From NCBI RefSeq assembly GCF_946479715.1, contig NZ_CAMLHF010000021.1, positions 1 to 41,424 on the forward strand: DNA of 41,424 nucleotides, in the 5' to 3' direction. Under the pieces are notes generated by a model, which was given only the letters and a program-made list of their open reading frames with translations, searched no databases and had not been told where the DNA came from. Of this stretch, positions 7,859-15,272 are shown piece after piece. Origin of the DNA: an uncultured Pedobacter sp. GTDB lineage: Bacteria > Bacteroidota > Bacteroidia > Sphingobacteriales > Sphingobacteriaceae. Made by a program: the position numbers and the translations under genes. The stretch's first letter is position 1. Each line of letters starts with the position of its first letter.

Positions 7859-8167
7859 CACTGCCACTAGCATTACACCGTATTCCCGTTTAAAATGATC
7901 CTGAATCTGATCTATCATTTTATTGAATCTTGTTATTTTTGCTGGCAATAAGAACAACAGGAAATCAACTCCGCTTTCGTTATATCTTACGTATTCTTCC
8001 AGGGCGAGCCAGCTTTCGCGCTCCATATCTTCATTGTACTCGCCAGTATCTTTAAATACAATTAGTAGGTTTAACCCTTTTTGTTCGCAAAAATTCTTAA
8101 TTGCAGTTTCCTGAGCTATTACAGACTCCAGATATGGTGATACCCTGATGTAACCAATTGCATTCAT
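7853..8167 (-). CDS. stand-alone serine-recombinase N-terminal-domain-like protein
   Basis: The 104-residue protein opens IGYIRVS like the catalytic domain of serine recombinases (resolvase/invertase). The candidate nucleophile is S10, followed by a QETAIKNFCEQKGL helix, VFKDTGEY, W..LEEYV, DFLLFLLPAKITRF and a closing strand GVMLVAVL. It ends where a normal resolvase would continue into the long E helix and the DNA-binding domain. The usual DRLsR motif is altered to AKITRF. This is therefore either a domain-only homologue with a regulatory or structural role, or a remnant of a mobile element. It has an ATG start and an undamaged frame, which argues against simple decay. The next gene upstream is a receiver-only regulator, 35 bp away. 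Confidence 0.65.
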   Translation of the reverse strand: MNAIGYIRVSPYLESVIAQETAIKNFCEQKGLNLLIVFKDTGEYNEDMERESWLALEEYVRYNESGVDFLLFLLPAKITRFNKMIDQIQDHFKREYGVMLVAVL

Positions 8168-8202
8168 GACTGAAACTCTATTGGTACCTTAACTAAGATT
8201 AC

Positions 8203-8661
8203 CTATTCGTTAACACCCGCTGAGGCGGAAGCTCTTTTATCAAACCCTTTTTCAGTAAATATTTTCAAAGGATTTTCTAAACATTTATTTATTTGATTTA
8301 ACAATGAAGTCAGTTCAAAAGGCTTGGCAATAAATGCGTTGCAGCCATAGCTACCCAGAGATAGCAATACTTGAGAGTATGCTGAAAATATAACAACGGG
8401 AATATGTTTGGTAGACGGGTCTCTTTTTAATTGGGCACACAATTCTCCCCCATTAATTCCTGGAAGTAAATAATCTAACAATACAATATCTGGTTTAAAA
8501 TCTTCCATTAAGGAAAAAATATCATTAGTCTCTTTATAACAACGTACCTGGTAGCCTTCGTAATTAAATAACTCTTCTAATAACCCTACTAAATCATCAT
8601 CGTTTTCAATGATTAGTATATTTTGTGATTTGCGCTCTTTTTTCTCGGATAGTTCAGTCAT
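8203..8661 (-). CDS. receiver-only response regulator
   Basis: This 152-residue protein is a single CheY-like receiver domain with an N-terminal charged tail of about 13 residues. The acidic pocket is END DD at residues 19-23. The phosphoacceptor is D63 in IVLLDYLLPG, and the conserved Lys is in AFIAKPFEL. There is no output domain, so it must act through a partner protein or as a phosphate shuttle. No histidine kinase is adjacent; the nearest in the window is at 25.6-28.5 kb and has its own regulator. It is divergent from the AraC gene across a 347-bp gap containing a LacI-like site. Confidence 0.88.
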   Translation of the reverse strand: MTELSEKKERKSQNILIIENDDDLVGLLEELFNYEGYQVRCYKETNDIFSLMEDFKPDIVLLDYLLPGINGGELCAQLKRDPSTKHIPVVIFSAYSQVLLSLGSYGCNAFIAKPFELTSLLNQINKCLENPLKIFTEKGFDKRASASAGVNE

Positions 8662-8789
8662 TGCCTTTTTAATTAGCCAGCATATTATAACAAACGAAAA
8701 AACATCCTGTTTTATTTTTCTTTATTAATATTTATGCAATTTAAAAAGCATTGTATTGCTTAATAATTAACGCGGTTTAAAGCTATTAT

Positions 8790-8803
8790 CAAACGTTTGC
8801 GTA
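8790..8803. promoter_or_regulatory. LacI/PurR-like operator, copy 1
   Basis: CAAACGTTTGCGTA has a perfect CAAACG/CGTTTG dyad at its core and closely resembles the PurR-type operator of the LacI family (ACGCAAACGTTTGCGT). It is followed by a TTTCATTTTA tail. The same site and tail occur at 13369-13394. Confidence 0.55.
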
Positions 8804-8902
8804 GTTTCATTTTAAGGGTAAAATCATCAAATATTCAGCGATTTTTACAAATTAGCATCATTTAATCATCAATACATGTAATTTTAAAAGATTTTTATAC
8901 AT

Positions 8903-8972
8903 TTAGGAATTATTACCTAACCAAATCAAATGAACCGGATCTTGACCTTATTCTTTTAAGTATAAGTTAGGT
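8903..8972. promoter_or_regulatory. TTAGG/CCTAA dyads upstream of the AraC gene
   Basis: TTAGG (8903-8907) is inverted against CCTAA (8916-8920), and ACCTAAC (8915-8921) is inverted against GTTAGGT (8966-8972). The three related half-sites lie 36-106 bp before the araC-type start, a plausible place for autoregulation. This is an inference from position. Confidence 0.35.
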
Positions 8973-9008
8973 TAAGTGACTTACATCTGACAACTAAATT
9001 AGACTAAG

Positions 9009-9875
9009 ATGAAACCTCAACTGCTTAAAGTAGCTAACAACTCTGTAAATTCATTTAGCGCGAGAAGAGACAAGGTGCCTTATATTAATAACCGCTGGCA
9101 CTACCATGCCGAAGTTGAACTGATTTATTTTAAAAAAGGTAACGGCACTCAATTTATTGGCGATAGCATTAAACGTTTCAGATCTGGCGATGTAGTACTT
9201 GTAGGTGCTCACCTACCCCACTACTGGCGATTTGACGATAATTATTTCAATGATGAAAAAAGCAATGCAGATGTAGTTGTGGTACACTTTTGCGAGAACT
9301 TTTGGGGTAATTCGTTTTTAAATCTTCCTGAAAACAAATCACTTAAATTGTTGCTGGAGCGTGCGCAGAGGGGGGTTCAGGTTCAGGATAAAAGTAAAAA
9401 ATTAATTGGGGAACTGATAGAGTCTATTTTATTATCTGAAGGGCCTAAAAGGATTATTTTGCTTGTAGAAGCCCTGCTGGCCATAGAAAACTACTCACAA
9501 GGCAGTCTATTGTCGTCTATCGGTTTCCGTCACGATTTTGAAGAGACAGAAAATGACCGGATCAATGCCATTTACAATTACTCCCTGGCTAATTTTAAAA
9601 GAAAGATTCAGATGGAGGAAATGGCTGCAGTGGCCAACATTAGCCCTAATTCATTTTGCAGATACTTTAAATCGAGAACAAGGAAAACTTATACTCAGTT
9701 TATAAGCGAGATAAGGGTTGGGCATGCCTGCAAATTATTGATTGAGGATAGTATGAACGTTAAACAGATCTGTTATGAAAGTGGCTTCCATAATTTTGCC
9801 AGCTTTCATAAACATTTCAAAATTATAACCGGGAAAAGTCCGCTTTCTTATCAGAAATCATATTTACAAAAATAA
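9009..9875 (+). CDS. AraC-family transcriptional regulator
   Basis: The 288-residue protein has an N-terminal cupin-like sensing domain (about residues 25-100; HYHAEVELIYFKKGNGTQF and the GDVVLVGAHLPHYW strand) and a C-terminal AraC-type double helix-turn-helix (about residues 190-285; MAAVANISPNSFCRYFK and the signature ending GFHNFASFHKHFKIITGKSPLSYQK). Such regulators sense sugars or similar ligands and activate nearby genes. It lies 39 bp before the fucosidase gene on the same strand, so it probably controls, and is cotranscribed with, that gene. No signal peptide is present, as expected for a cytoplasmic regulator. Confidence 0.92.
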   Translation: MKPQLLKVANNSVNSFSARRDKVPYINNRWHYHAEVELIYFKKGNGTQFIGDSIKRFRSGDVVLVGAHLPHYWRFDDNYFNDEKSNADVVVVHFCENFWGNSFLNLPENKSLKLLLERAQRGVQVQDKSKKLIGELIESILLSEGPKRIILLVEALLAIENYSQGSLLSSIGFRHDFEETENDRINAIYNYSLANFKRKIQMEEMAAVANISPNSFCRYFKSRTRKTYTQFISEIRVGHACKLLIEDSMNVKQICYESGFHNFASFHKHFKIITGKSPLSYQKSYLQK

Positions 9876-9914
9876 TTAATCACTAAATCATAAAAACAAA
9901 AAACAGTCCTTTTA

Positions 9915-11765
9915 ATGAAAAAAAGAATAACCCCTTTACTATTTGTAATAATGCTATGCGGCAAAGTAAGTGCCCAGCAGCCAGGTGCTAAGGATATTGA
10001 TGACAAAAAACAAAAAATGGAGTGGTTTGCTAATGCAAAACTTGGAATTTTTATACACTGGGGTATTTATTCTGTAAATGGCATATCAGAATCATGGTCG
10101 TTTTTTAACAACTACATCAATCATGATAATTATATGAAGCAGTTGGATGGTTTTACGGCCGCTAAGTATCGCCCTGAAGAATGGGTTAAACTGATTAAAG
10201 AAAGTGGCGCAAAGTATACTGTAATTACTACTAAGCATCATGATGGTGTATCCCTTTGGGATACTAAAGGTATTGATGCAACAACCACATTAAAACAAAG
10301 TGCTGCCAGGAAAGATGTGATTACTCCTTTTATAAAAGAAGTTAAAAAATCTGGCTTGAAAACGGGTATTTACTTTTCTTTACCAGACTGGAGCCATCCT
10401 GATTATGATGGTTTTACCAGAGACAGAAAAAGGTACAAACTTAGTGAAGAGCCTAAGCGCTGGGATAAGTTCCAGAAATATTTACATACTCAAATGAATG
10501 AGCTCTCTGTGAACTTTAAGCCTGATTTACTTTGGTTTGATGGCGACTGGGAACATTCTGCTGAAGAATGGCAAGCAGGAAAGATCTCAGCAGACCTTAA
10601 AAAGTATAATCCGAATATTATAATCAATTCCCGGTTGAATCATCATGGCGACTATGAAACTCCTGAACAGGGTATTCCGGTACTTAAGCCAAATAGCGAA
10701 TATTGGGAGCTGTGCTACACTATGAATGATTCGTGGGGTTATCAGCCTTATGATTTTAAATATAAATCGCCAAATATGATTGTTCGTACGTTGGTTGATT
10801 GTATTAGCATGGGTGGTAATTTATTACTTGACATTGGGCCAAAAGCCGATGGTACTATTGCAGCAAAGCAGGTAGATATTTTGAAAGGTTTAGGCAGATG
10901 GACTAAAAAGCATGCTGAAGCAATTTATGGAACTCATGCTGGCTTACCAGCGGGTCATTTTAATGGAAAAACTGCGCTTTCTGCAGATAAAAAAACACTT
11001 TATCTATATGCTGACTGGATTCCGGATAATGGTGGTTTATTGTTAAGTGGAATCAAATCGGCTGTTCGGTCTGCTAAGATTGTAGGCTCTGATTTGAAGG
11101 CAACTTTTGTAAGCAATGGCGAAAATGTTTCCATTAAGATTCCTGCATCCGCAGCAGATCAGGATGTAACGGTAATTGCTTTAAAATTTGATAGCCCTGT
11201 TGCAGTGAATGATCAATCTCTAGTTTCTTTAAGTTTCAATGATCTTACTGGTAAAAAAGCAGACTATAAAACGCAGATTAACAGTATTGCAAGTTCATTG
11301 CATAATGGTGTTAATCCATTTAAGGATACAGATTTGCCGGCCGATGGTTTAGATTTTGAGGCAGGCAAAAAAGGATTTAACCCTGAACTATACAAATGGG
11401 TTACCAAAAACGCAGAGAGCTTATACAAGACAGGAAAAGGATTACCTGATGGACATTACCAAGGGGCAAGTGCTTTATCTGCCGACAAGCAGACAGTGTA
11501 CCTTTTTGTAGAAGGAAAACCTACAGGGCCAATTGCTTTAAAAGGAATTAAAAATAAAATTAGCCGGATTAGAATTGTTGGAGAAGGAACTATGATTGAA
11601 CCAGAAATCTACAACAAACTTTACTGGAGTTCTGTACCTGGAATTGTCTATATACCACTTCCAAAAGACCGACTTGATAAGGATCTTACAGTAGTAGCGG
11701 TATTGCTTGATGGTCCGATTGATCTTTACAGGGAAAAAGTGGGTGCTATTGAGAGTAATTTGTAA
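9915..11765 (+). CDS. secreted GH29 alpha-L-fucosidase with duplicated C-terminal module
   Basis: This 616-residue protein begins with a signal peptide (residues 1-20, ending KVSAQQ). The GH29 barrel follows (WFANAKLGIFIHWGIYSV near residue 37; TKHHDGVSLWD at 106), with the nucleophile most likely D209 in LLWFDGDW. It releases L-fucose from glycans. The C-terminal part is unusual: the segment at about residues 328-430 (AIYGTHAGLPAGHF, ALSADKKTLYLY) is echoed at about 493-603 (SLYKTGKGLPDGHY, ALSADKQTVYLF). The beta-sandwich and its lead-in are thus present twice. The AraC gene lies just upstream and a strong terminator just downstream. The general acid/base cannot be assigned with certainty. 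Confidence 0.92.
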   Translation: MKKRITPLLFVIMLCGKVSAQQPGAKDIDDKKQKMEWFANAKLGIFIHWGIYSVNGISESWSFFNNYINHDNYMKQLDGFTAAKYRPEEWVKLIKESGAKYTVITTKHHDGVSLWDTKGIDATTTLKQSAARKDVITPFIKEVKKSGLKTGIYFSLPDWSHPDYDGFTRDRKRYKLSEEPKRWDKFQKYLHTQMNELSVNFKPDLLWFDGDWEHSAEEWQAGKISADLKKYNPNIIINSRLNHHGDYETPEQGIPVLKPNSEYWELCYTMNDSWGYQPYDFKYKSPNMIVRTLVDCISMGGNLLLDIGPKADGTIAAKQVDILKGLGRWTKKHAEAIYGTHAGLPAGHFNGKTALSADKKTLYLYADWIPDNGGLLLSGIKSAVRSAKIVGSDLKATFVSNGENVSIKIPASAADQDVTVIALKFDSPVAVNDQSLVSLSFNDLTGKKADYKTQINSIASSLHNGVNPFKDTDLPADGLDFEAGKKGFNPELYKWVTKNAESLYKTGKGLPDGHYQGASALSADKQTVYLFVEGKPTGPIALKGIKNKISRIRIVGEGTMIEPEIYNKLYWSSVPGIVYIPLPKDRLDKDLTVVAVLLDGPIDLYREKVGAIESNL

Positions 11766-11779
11766 GATTTTGTTTTATA

Positions 11780-11820
11780 AAAAGGAGGTTGTATCATGAT
11801 TTATGATACAACCTCCTTTT
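11780..11820. terminator. strong bidirectional intrinsic terminator
   Basis: An 18-bp perfect stem (11780-11797 with 11803-11820) closes on a 5-base loop GATTT, with A-run and T-run on the outer flanks. It lies between the convergent fucosidase (+) and GH109-type (-) genes and can end both. Confidence 0.92.
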
Positions 11821-11836
11821 TTATTTGAGACGGCTC

Positions 11837-13264
11837 TTATTTAACGCTTCTAACGGTAGTATTGCCACCACCATCTAGTGTTAAGCTTACAGGCGCATTG
11901 TTAGTCCATGCTCCTCTGGTAAAATCAGGCACATCAACACTTCCAGATTTTTTAGATACTGATTTTTTACTTAATGGTACTATGCAACTCCACGATGCAG
12001 CATCGTAAACGTTTTGGTCAAGAGGTAATCCATTACGCAGGCAATCAATTAAACGCCAGTCCATAATAAAGTCCATACCACCATGGCCACCAATCTTCTT
12101 ACCGATCTCTCCAACATGCTTAATAATTGGAGGGCTATAAGTATCATATAATTTCTTTAATCCATCTTCAGTAACCCATTCTTCGCCAAATGAAATGCGC
12201 TCTGGTTCTGGCCATTTACTTGCAAAACCTTTGGTTCCGCTAAGCAGGTGAATTCTGGAATAGATTCTTGGCGACGTTACATCATGCTGCAACATCATTG
12301 TTTTTCCTTTAGCGGTTCTGATGGTTGTAGTATTCATATTACCACGATAATTTTTACCAACAAATTGCTTGTAAAAATCATCTTTTTTGGCTCTTTCCTC
12401 AGCCTTATGTTCCATATGGAAATCATTGGTAGACATGGATACCAAATAATCCATTTTATCGCCTCTGTTGATGTTTAAGCATTGTGCAATTGGGCCTAAA
12501 CCATGGGTCGGATAAATATTACCGTTATAATTTATGTTTTCTTTTAACCTCCACATATCTGCGTAACCATTTTTATCGAAGTTTAACCCCAACAGGTTAT
12601 GGATGTATGCACCTTCAGCGTGTATTAATTCTCCAAACATGCCGTTACGAGCCATGTTTAATGTTAGCATTTCGAAGAAATCATAACAGCAGTTCTCAAG
12701 CATCATACAGTGCTTACGCGTTTTCTCTGATGTTTCTACCAGCTTCCAGCAATCTTCAAGAGTAAGTGCTGCAGGAACCTCTGTTGCCGCATGTTTACCA
12801 TGTTCCATGGCATAAACAGCCATTGGCGTATGGTAATGCCAAGGTGTACAGATATAAACCAAATCAAGATCCTCTTTTTCAATCATTTCTTTCCAGCCAT
12901 CTTCGCCAGAGTATTCTTTTGCTTTAGTAAGGCCTTTATCAGTAAGATATTTTTGTGCAGCTGAAGCTCTTGCAGGTAATTTATCGCAAAGTGCTTTAAT
13001 CTCTACCCCTTCTATATGTGACAATCTGGAAACCGCACCCGGGCCTCTCATTCCGAGACCTATGATTCCAACCCTTACTTTATCAATTTTTGGAGCGGCA
13101 TATCCACTCATATTGAATCTCTGACTGCTATTGCCCTGATTTAATGCTGCTGCCAGCTCATGATCGCTAGGTGCATTTTCATTGGCAAATGTAGGAAGGC
13201 CGATAGCAACAGCTCCGGAACCTATTGCCAGTTGTTGTAAAAATTTTCTACGGTTTGGTTTCAT
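11837..13264 (-). CDS. GH109-type NAD-dependent glycosidase (Gfo/Idh/MocA fold)
   Basis: I place the start at the ATG at 13264, giving 475 residues; an in-frame TTG at 13309 adds 15 residues without a recognised motif. The N-terminus has a twin-arginine-type signal (NRRKFLQQLAIGSGAVAIG), suggesting export in folded form with bound cofactor. The Rossmann motif is VGIIGLGMRGPGAVSRL. Family-typical segments are TPWHYHTPMA, EVPAALTLEDCW, NMARNGMFGELIHAEGAY, YPTHGLGP and HGGMDF. They agree with GH109 alpha-N-acetylgalactosaminidases, which cleave through transient NAD oxidation. A plain oxidoreductase remains possible. A LacI-like operator lies about 105 bp upstream. Confidence 0.82.
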   Translation of the reverse strand: MKPNRRKFLQQLAIGSGAVAIGLPTFANENAPSDHELAAALNQGNSSQRFNMSGYAAPKIDKVRVGIIGLGMRGPGAVSRLSHIEGVEIKALCDKLPARASAAQKYLTDKGLTKAKEYSGEDGWKEMIEKEDLDLVYICTPWHYHTPMAVYAMEHGKHAATEVPAALTLEDCWKLVETSEKTRKHCMMLENCCYDFFEMLTLNMARNGMFGELIHAEGAYIHNLLGLNFDKNGYADMWRLKENINYNGNIYPTHGLGPIAQCLNINRGDKMDYLVSMSTNDFHMEHKAEERAKKDDFYKQFVGKNYRGNMNTTTIRTAKGKTMMLQHDVTSPRIYSRIHLLSGTKGFASKWPEPERISFGEEWVTEDGLKKLYDTYSPPIIKHVGEIGKKIGGHGGMDFIMDWRLIDCLRNGLPLDQNVYDAASWSCIVPLSKKSVSKKSGSVDVPDFTRGAWTNNAPVSLTLDGGGNTTVRSVK

Positions 13265-13368
13265 CTTGTGTTTTATATGGTTAAGAATAGGTGTTTGACC
13301 AGAAGTCAAATTAGTTTATACCACCAATATACACAGCTTATGGGCAGGCATGAAAAGTTTTTTTCACA

Positions 13369-13382
13369 CAAACGGTTGCGTA
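13369..13382. promoter_or_regulatory. LacI/PurR-like operator, copy 2
   Basis: CAAACGGTTGCGTA differs from copy 1 (8790-8803) at one base in 14 and is followed by AATTTCATTTTA, nearly the same tail. It lies in the gap between the double SGNH hydrolase stop and the GH109-type start, upstream of the latter. Confidence 0.55.
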
Positions 13383-13414
13383 AATTTCATTTTACAGGCG
13401 TAATATTATTTCGC

Positions 13415-15175
13415 TTAATTATTGGTAATCTGTTTATTAATAAAAGCTCCAAGTTTTTCGTAGCCCTGTGCGTTAGGATGTAACCCATCGGTAAAAAATG
13501 CCTCATTTATTTTTTTCGTTGTATTAAGCAAGAGACTTCCTGCATCAGCATATTGAACTTTTAAGTTCAGTGCTATTTTAGCGTATAACAGATTTAATTT
13601 AGCAACCCTACCTTCCATTTCTCTACGTGGAAGCAGGCCAAGCACGAGAATTCTGGTTTTAGGTTGTCGTGCCTTTATCGCTGTAATAAGCACATTTAAT
13701 CCTTCGGCAATCTCAGCATCAGTATTAAATTGTAAGTTGTTTGTACCGATCATTAATACAATTTGTTTAGCTGCAAATCCATCTAGTTCTCCATGATAAA
13801 CGCGCCAAAGAACATTCTCTATTCTATCCCAACCAAAGCCCATGTTTAGAGGATTCTTATCTTTAAAATATTTATTCCATGATTCAGTACCTCTTGCAAC
13901 ATGTGCCAAGGGTTCACCTGACCAGAAATGGGTGATCGAGTTGCCTATAAAAATCAACTGAGGTGGATTTGTTTTGTTGTGATTTAGTACTTCGTTATGT
14001 CTCTTTTCCCAGTCATAACCAGGAAGCTCACGATATTGTGTAGTCGGTTTGGTAGTACTGATATTTCCCTCTGGCTGGTTTAATATCTTTTTAATTGTGT
14101 TCTCGTATGCATTTGCATAGTTCATCATTCCAATATCATTGGGATGTACACCATCAACAGTACTCTCGATGTCCTGCCCTATCTTATTCTTTGAAAGCAG
14201 GTAGATGTTTTTTATTCCCTTTGCCTTTAATTGTTTAAATGCATCATTTAAGGTAATATTTGGATTATCGTAATCATTTTTCCTTTTAGGGCTTATCAGC
14301 TCGTCTGTATAGCCATCGTGCTCTGTTAACAAAATAGGAACTCCTGGCCTTTTTGCCTGCAATTGAAGTACAGAGGCTTCGATTCTTGCTGCAAGATCTT
14401 CCTTTGATAAGGAGATAAGATTAGGTAAACAATCTAACACGTATAATTTAGCATCAATTTCTGTAAGCAGGTCAACTACTTCTTTTTCTAAACGGCCGTT
14501 TCCCGAAAAACCAAGGTTAATTACAGGTTGATCTAGCTTGCGTTGTAATATGGATGTCCAGGCCAAACCAGGTCTAGTTGCACAAGCACCCTGCGCTATT
14601 GAAGTACCATAAACTACTATCGGTTTTTCCTGATGCAAGGGCATTGGCGTAAACGATTTTTGGTTGGGCACATAGATTTCCATCCATCTTACAGAATTAT
14701 ACAATGGTAGGTAAAGTGTATATTCCCGATCCGGATTATTAGCCTGTTCTAAATTATTAAAGCGATAAGTAATGGTATCGCCAAAAGAGAAAGCACCGGC
14801 ACTCCAAAGCCACCTGCCATCTCTGTCTTTTGCATATAAATCGACACCGCTCACGCCTGTGGCTGGCATGTGTGACAGTTGCAGATTGCCCTTAACAGCA
14901 TATTTTACGATGATTTCATTTGAATTTGTACGGAAACGCAAGCTTACACCAGCATTGTTCTTTGATAACTTCCATACATCTGCACGTACAATACTTTCGG
15001 CCTTTGCTGGTAACCGATCATAATAATCTTGTGTTTTTTTTGGCCAGCCCTGACCTTCCAAAACGTTTAAAGTATCATTAGCGGGATTCCAGACTTTGTA
15101 TTTTGCTTTATCCTGAGCAATGCTTAACTGACTGATTATTACAAAAACAGATAGGTAAATTAGTTTGTGGTTCAT
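13415..15175 (-). CDS. secreted double-domain SGNH/GDSL hydrolase
   Basis: The 586-residue protein starts with a signal peptide (residues 1-20, ending LSIAQ). It appears to hold two SGNH hydrolase units. The first, after an N-terminal beta-rich domain (about residues 40-180), has block I VYGTSIAQGAC and block V VDGVHPND. The second, in the C-terminal ~200 residues, has FIGNSITHFW, MIGTNNLQ and DGLHPNAQGY. Each unit therefore keeps a Ser and the Asp-x-x-His pair. SGNH enzymes remove acetyl or other acyl groups, often from polysaccharides, which fits the neighbouring sulfatase, fucosidase and GH109 genes. The gap to the GH109-type gene is 150 bp and contains the LacI-like site but no obvious terminator, so the two may share a transcript. 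Confidence 0.87.
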   Translation of the reverse strand: MNHKLIYLSVFVIISQLSIAQDKAKYKVWNPANDTLNVLEGQGWPKKTQDYYDRLPAKAESIVRADVWKLSKNNAGVSLRFRTNSNEIIVKYAVKGNLQLSHMPATGVSGVDLYAKDRDGRWLWSAGAFSFGDTITYRFNNLEQANNPDREYTLYLPLYNSVRWMEIYVPNQKSFTPMPLHQEKPIVVYGTSIAQGACATRPGLAWTSILQRKLDQPVINLGFSGNGRLEKEVVDLLTEIDAKLYVLDCLPNLISLSKEDLAARIEASVLQLQAKRPGVPILLTEHDGYTDELISPKRKNDYDNPNITLNDAFKQLKAKGIKNIYLLSKNKIGQDIESTVDGVHPNDIGMMNYANAYENTIKKILNQPEGNISTTKPTTQYRELPGYDWEKRHNEVLNHNKTNPPQLIFIGNSITHFWSGEPLAHVARGTESWNKYFKDKNPLNMGFGWDRIENVLWRVYHGELDGFAAKQIVLMIGTNNLQFNTDAEIAEGLNVLITAIKARQPKTRILVLGLLPRREMEGRVAKLNLLYAKIALNLKVQYADAGSLLLNTTKKINEAFFTDGLHPNAQGYEKLGAFINKQITNN

Positions 15176-15272
15176 AATGTAAATATATTCTACAAATAGA
15201 TTAATTATGAAAAAAATTTATTCTATTTGTTATCGGGATATACCATATTATTGTTAAACAAATTACACTCTC

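Larger units (their letters stand above)
8662..9008. promoter_or_regulatory. 347-bp divergent intergenic region with several operator-like sites
   Basis: No gene is seen here. The stretch is very AT-rich and separates the receiver gene (-) from the AraC gene (+). It contains a small palindrome AAAACATCCTGTTTT (8699-8713), the LacI-like site at 8790-8803 and the TTAGG dyads at 8903-8972. No exact TAnnTTTG element was found for either gene. Confidence 0.6.

Noticed and set aside
13265..13309. TTG start extending the GH109-type protein by 15 residues
   Set aside because: The extension would put residues before a clean twin-arginine signal beginning MKPNRRKFLQ, and an ATG is available at 13264.
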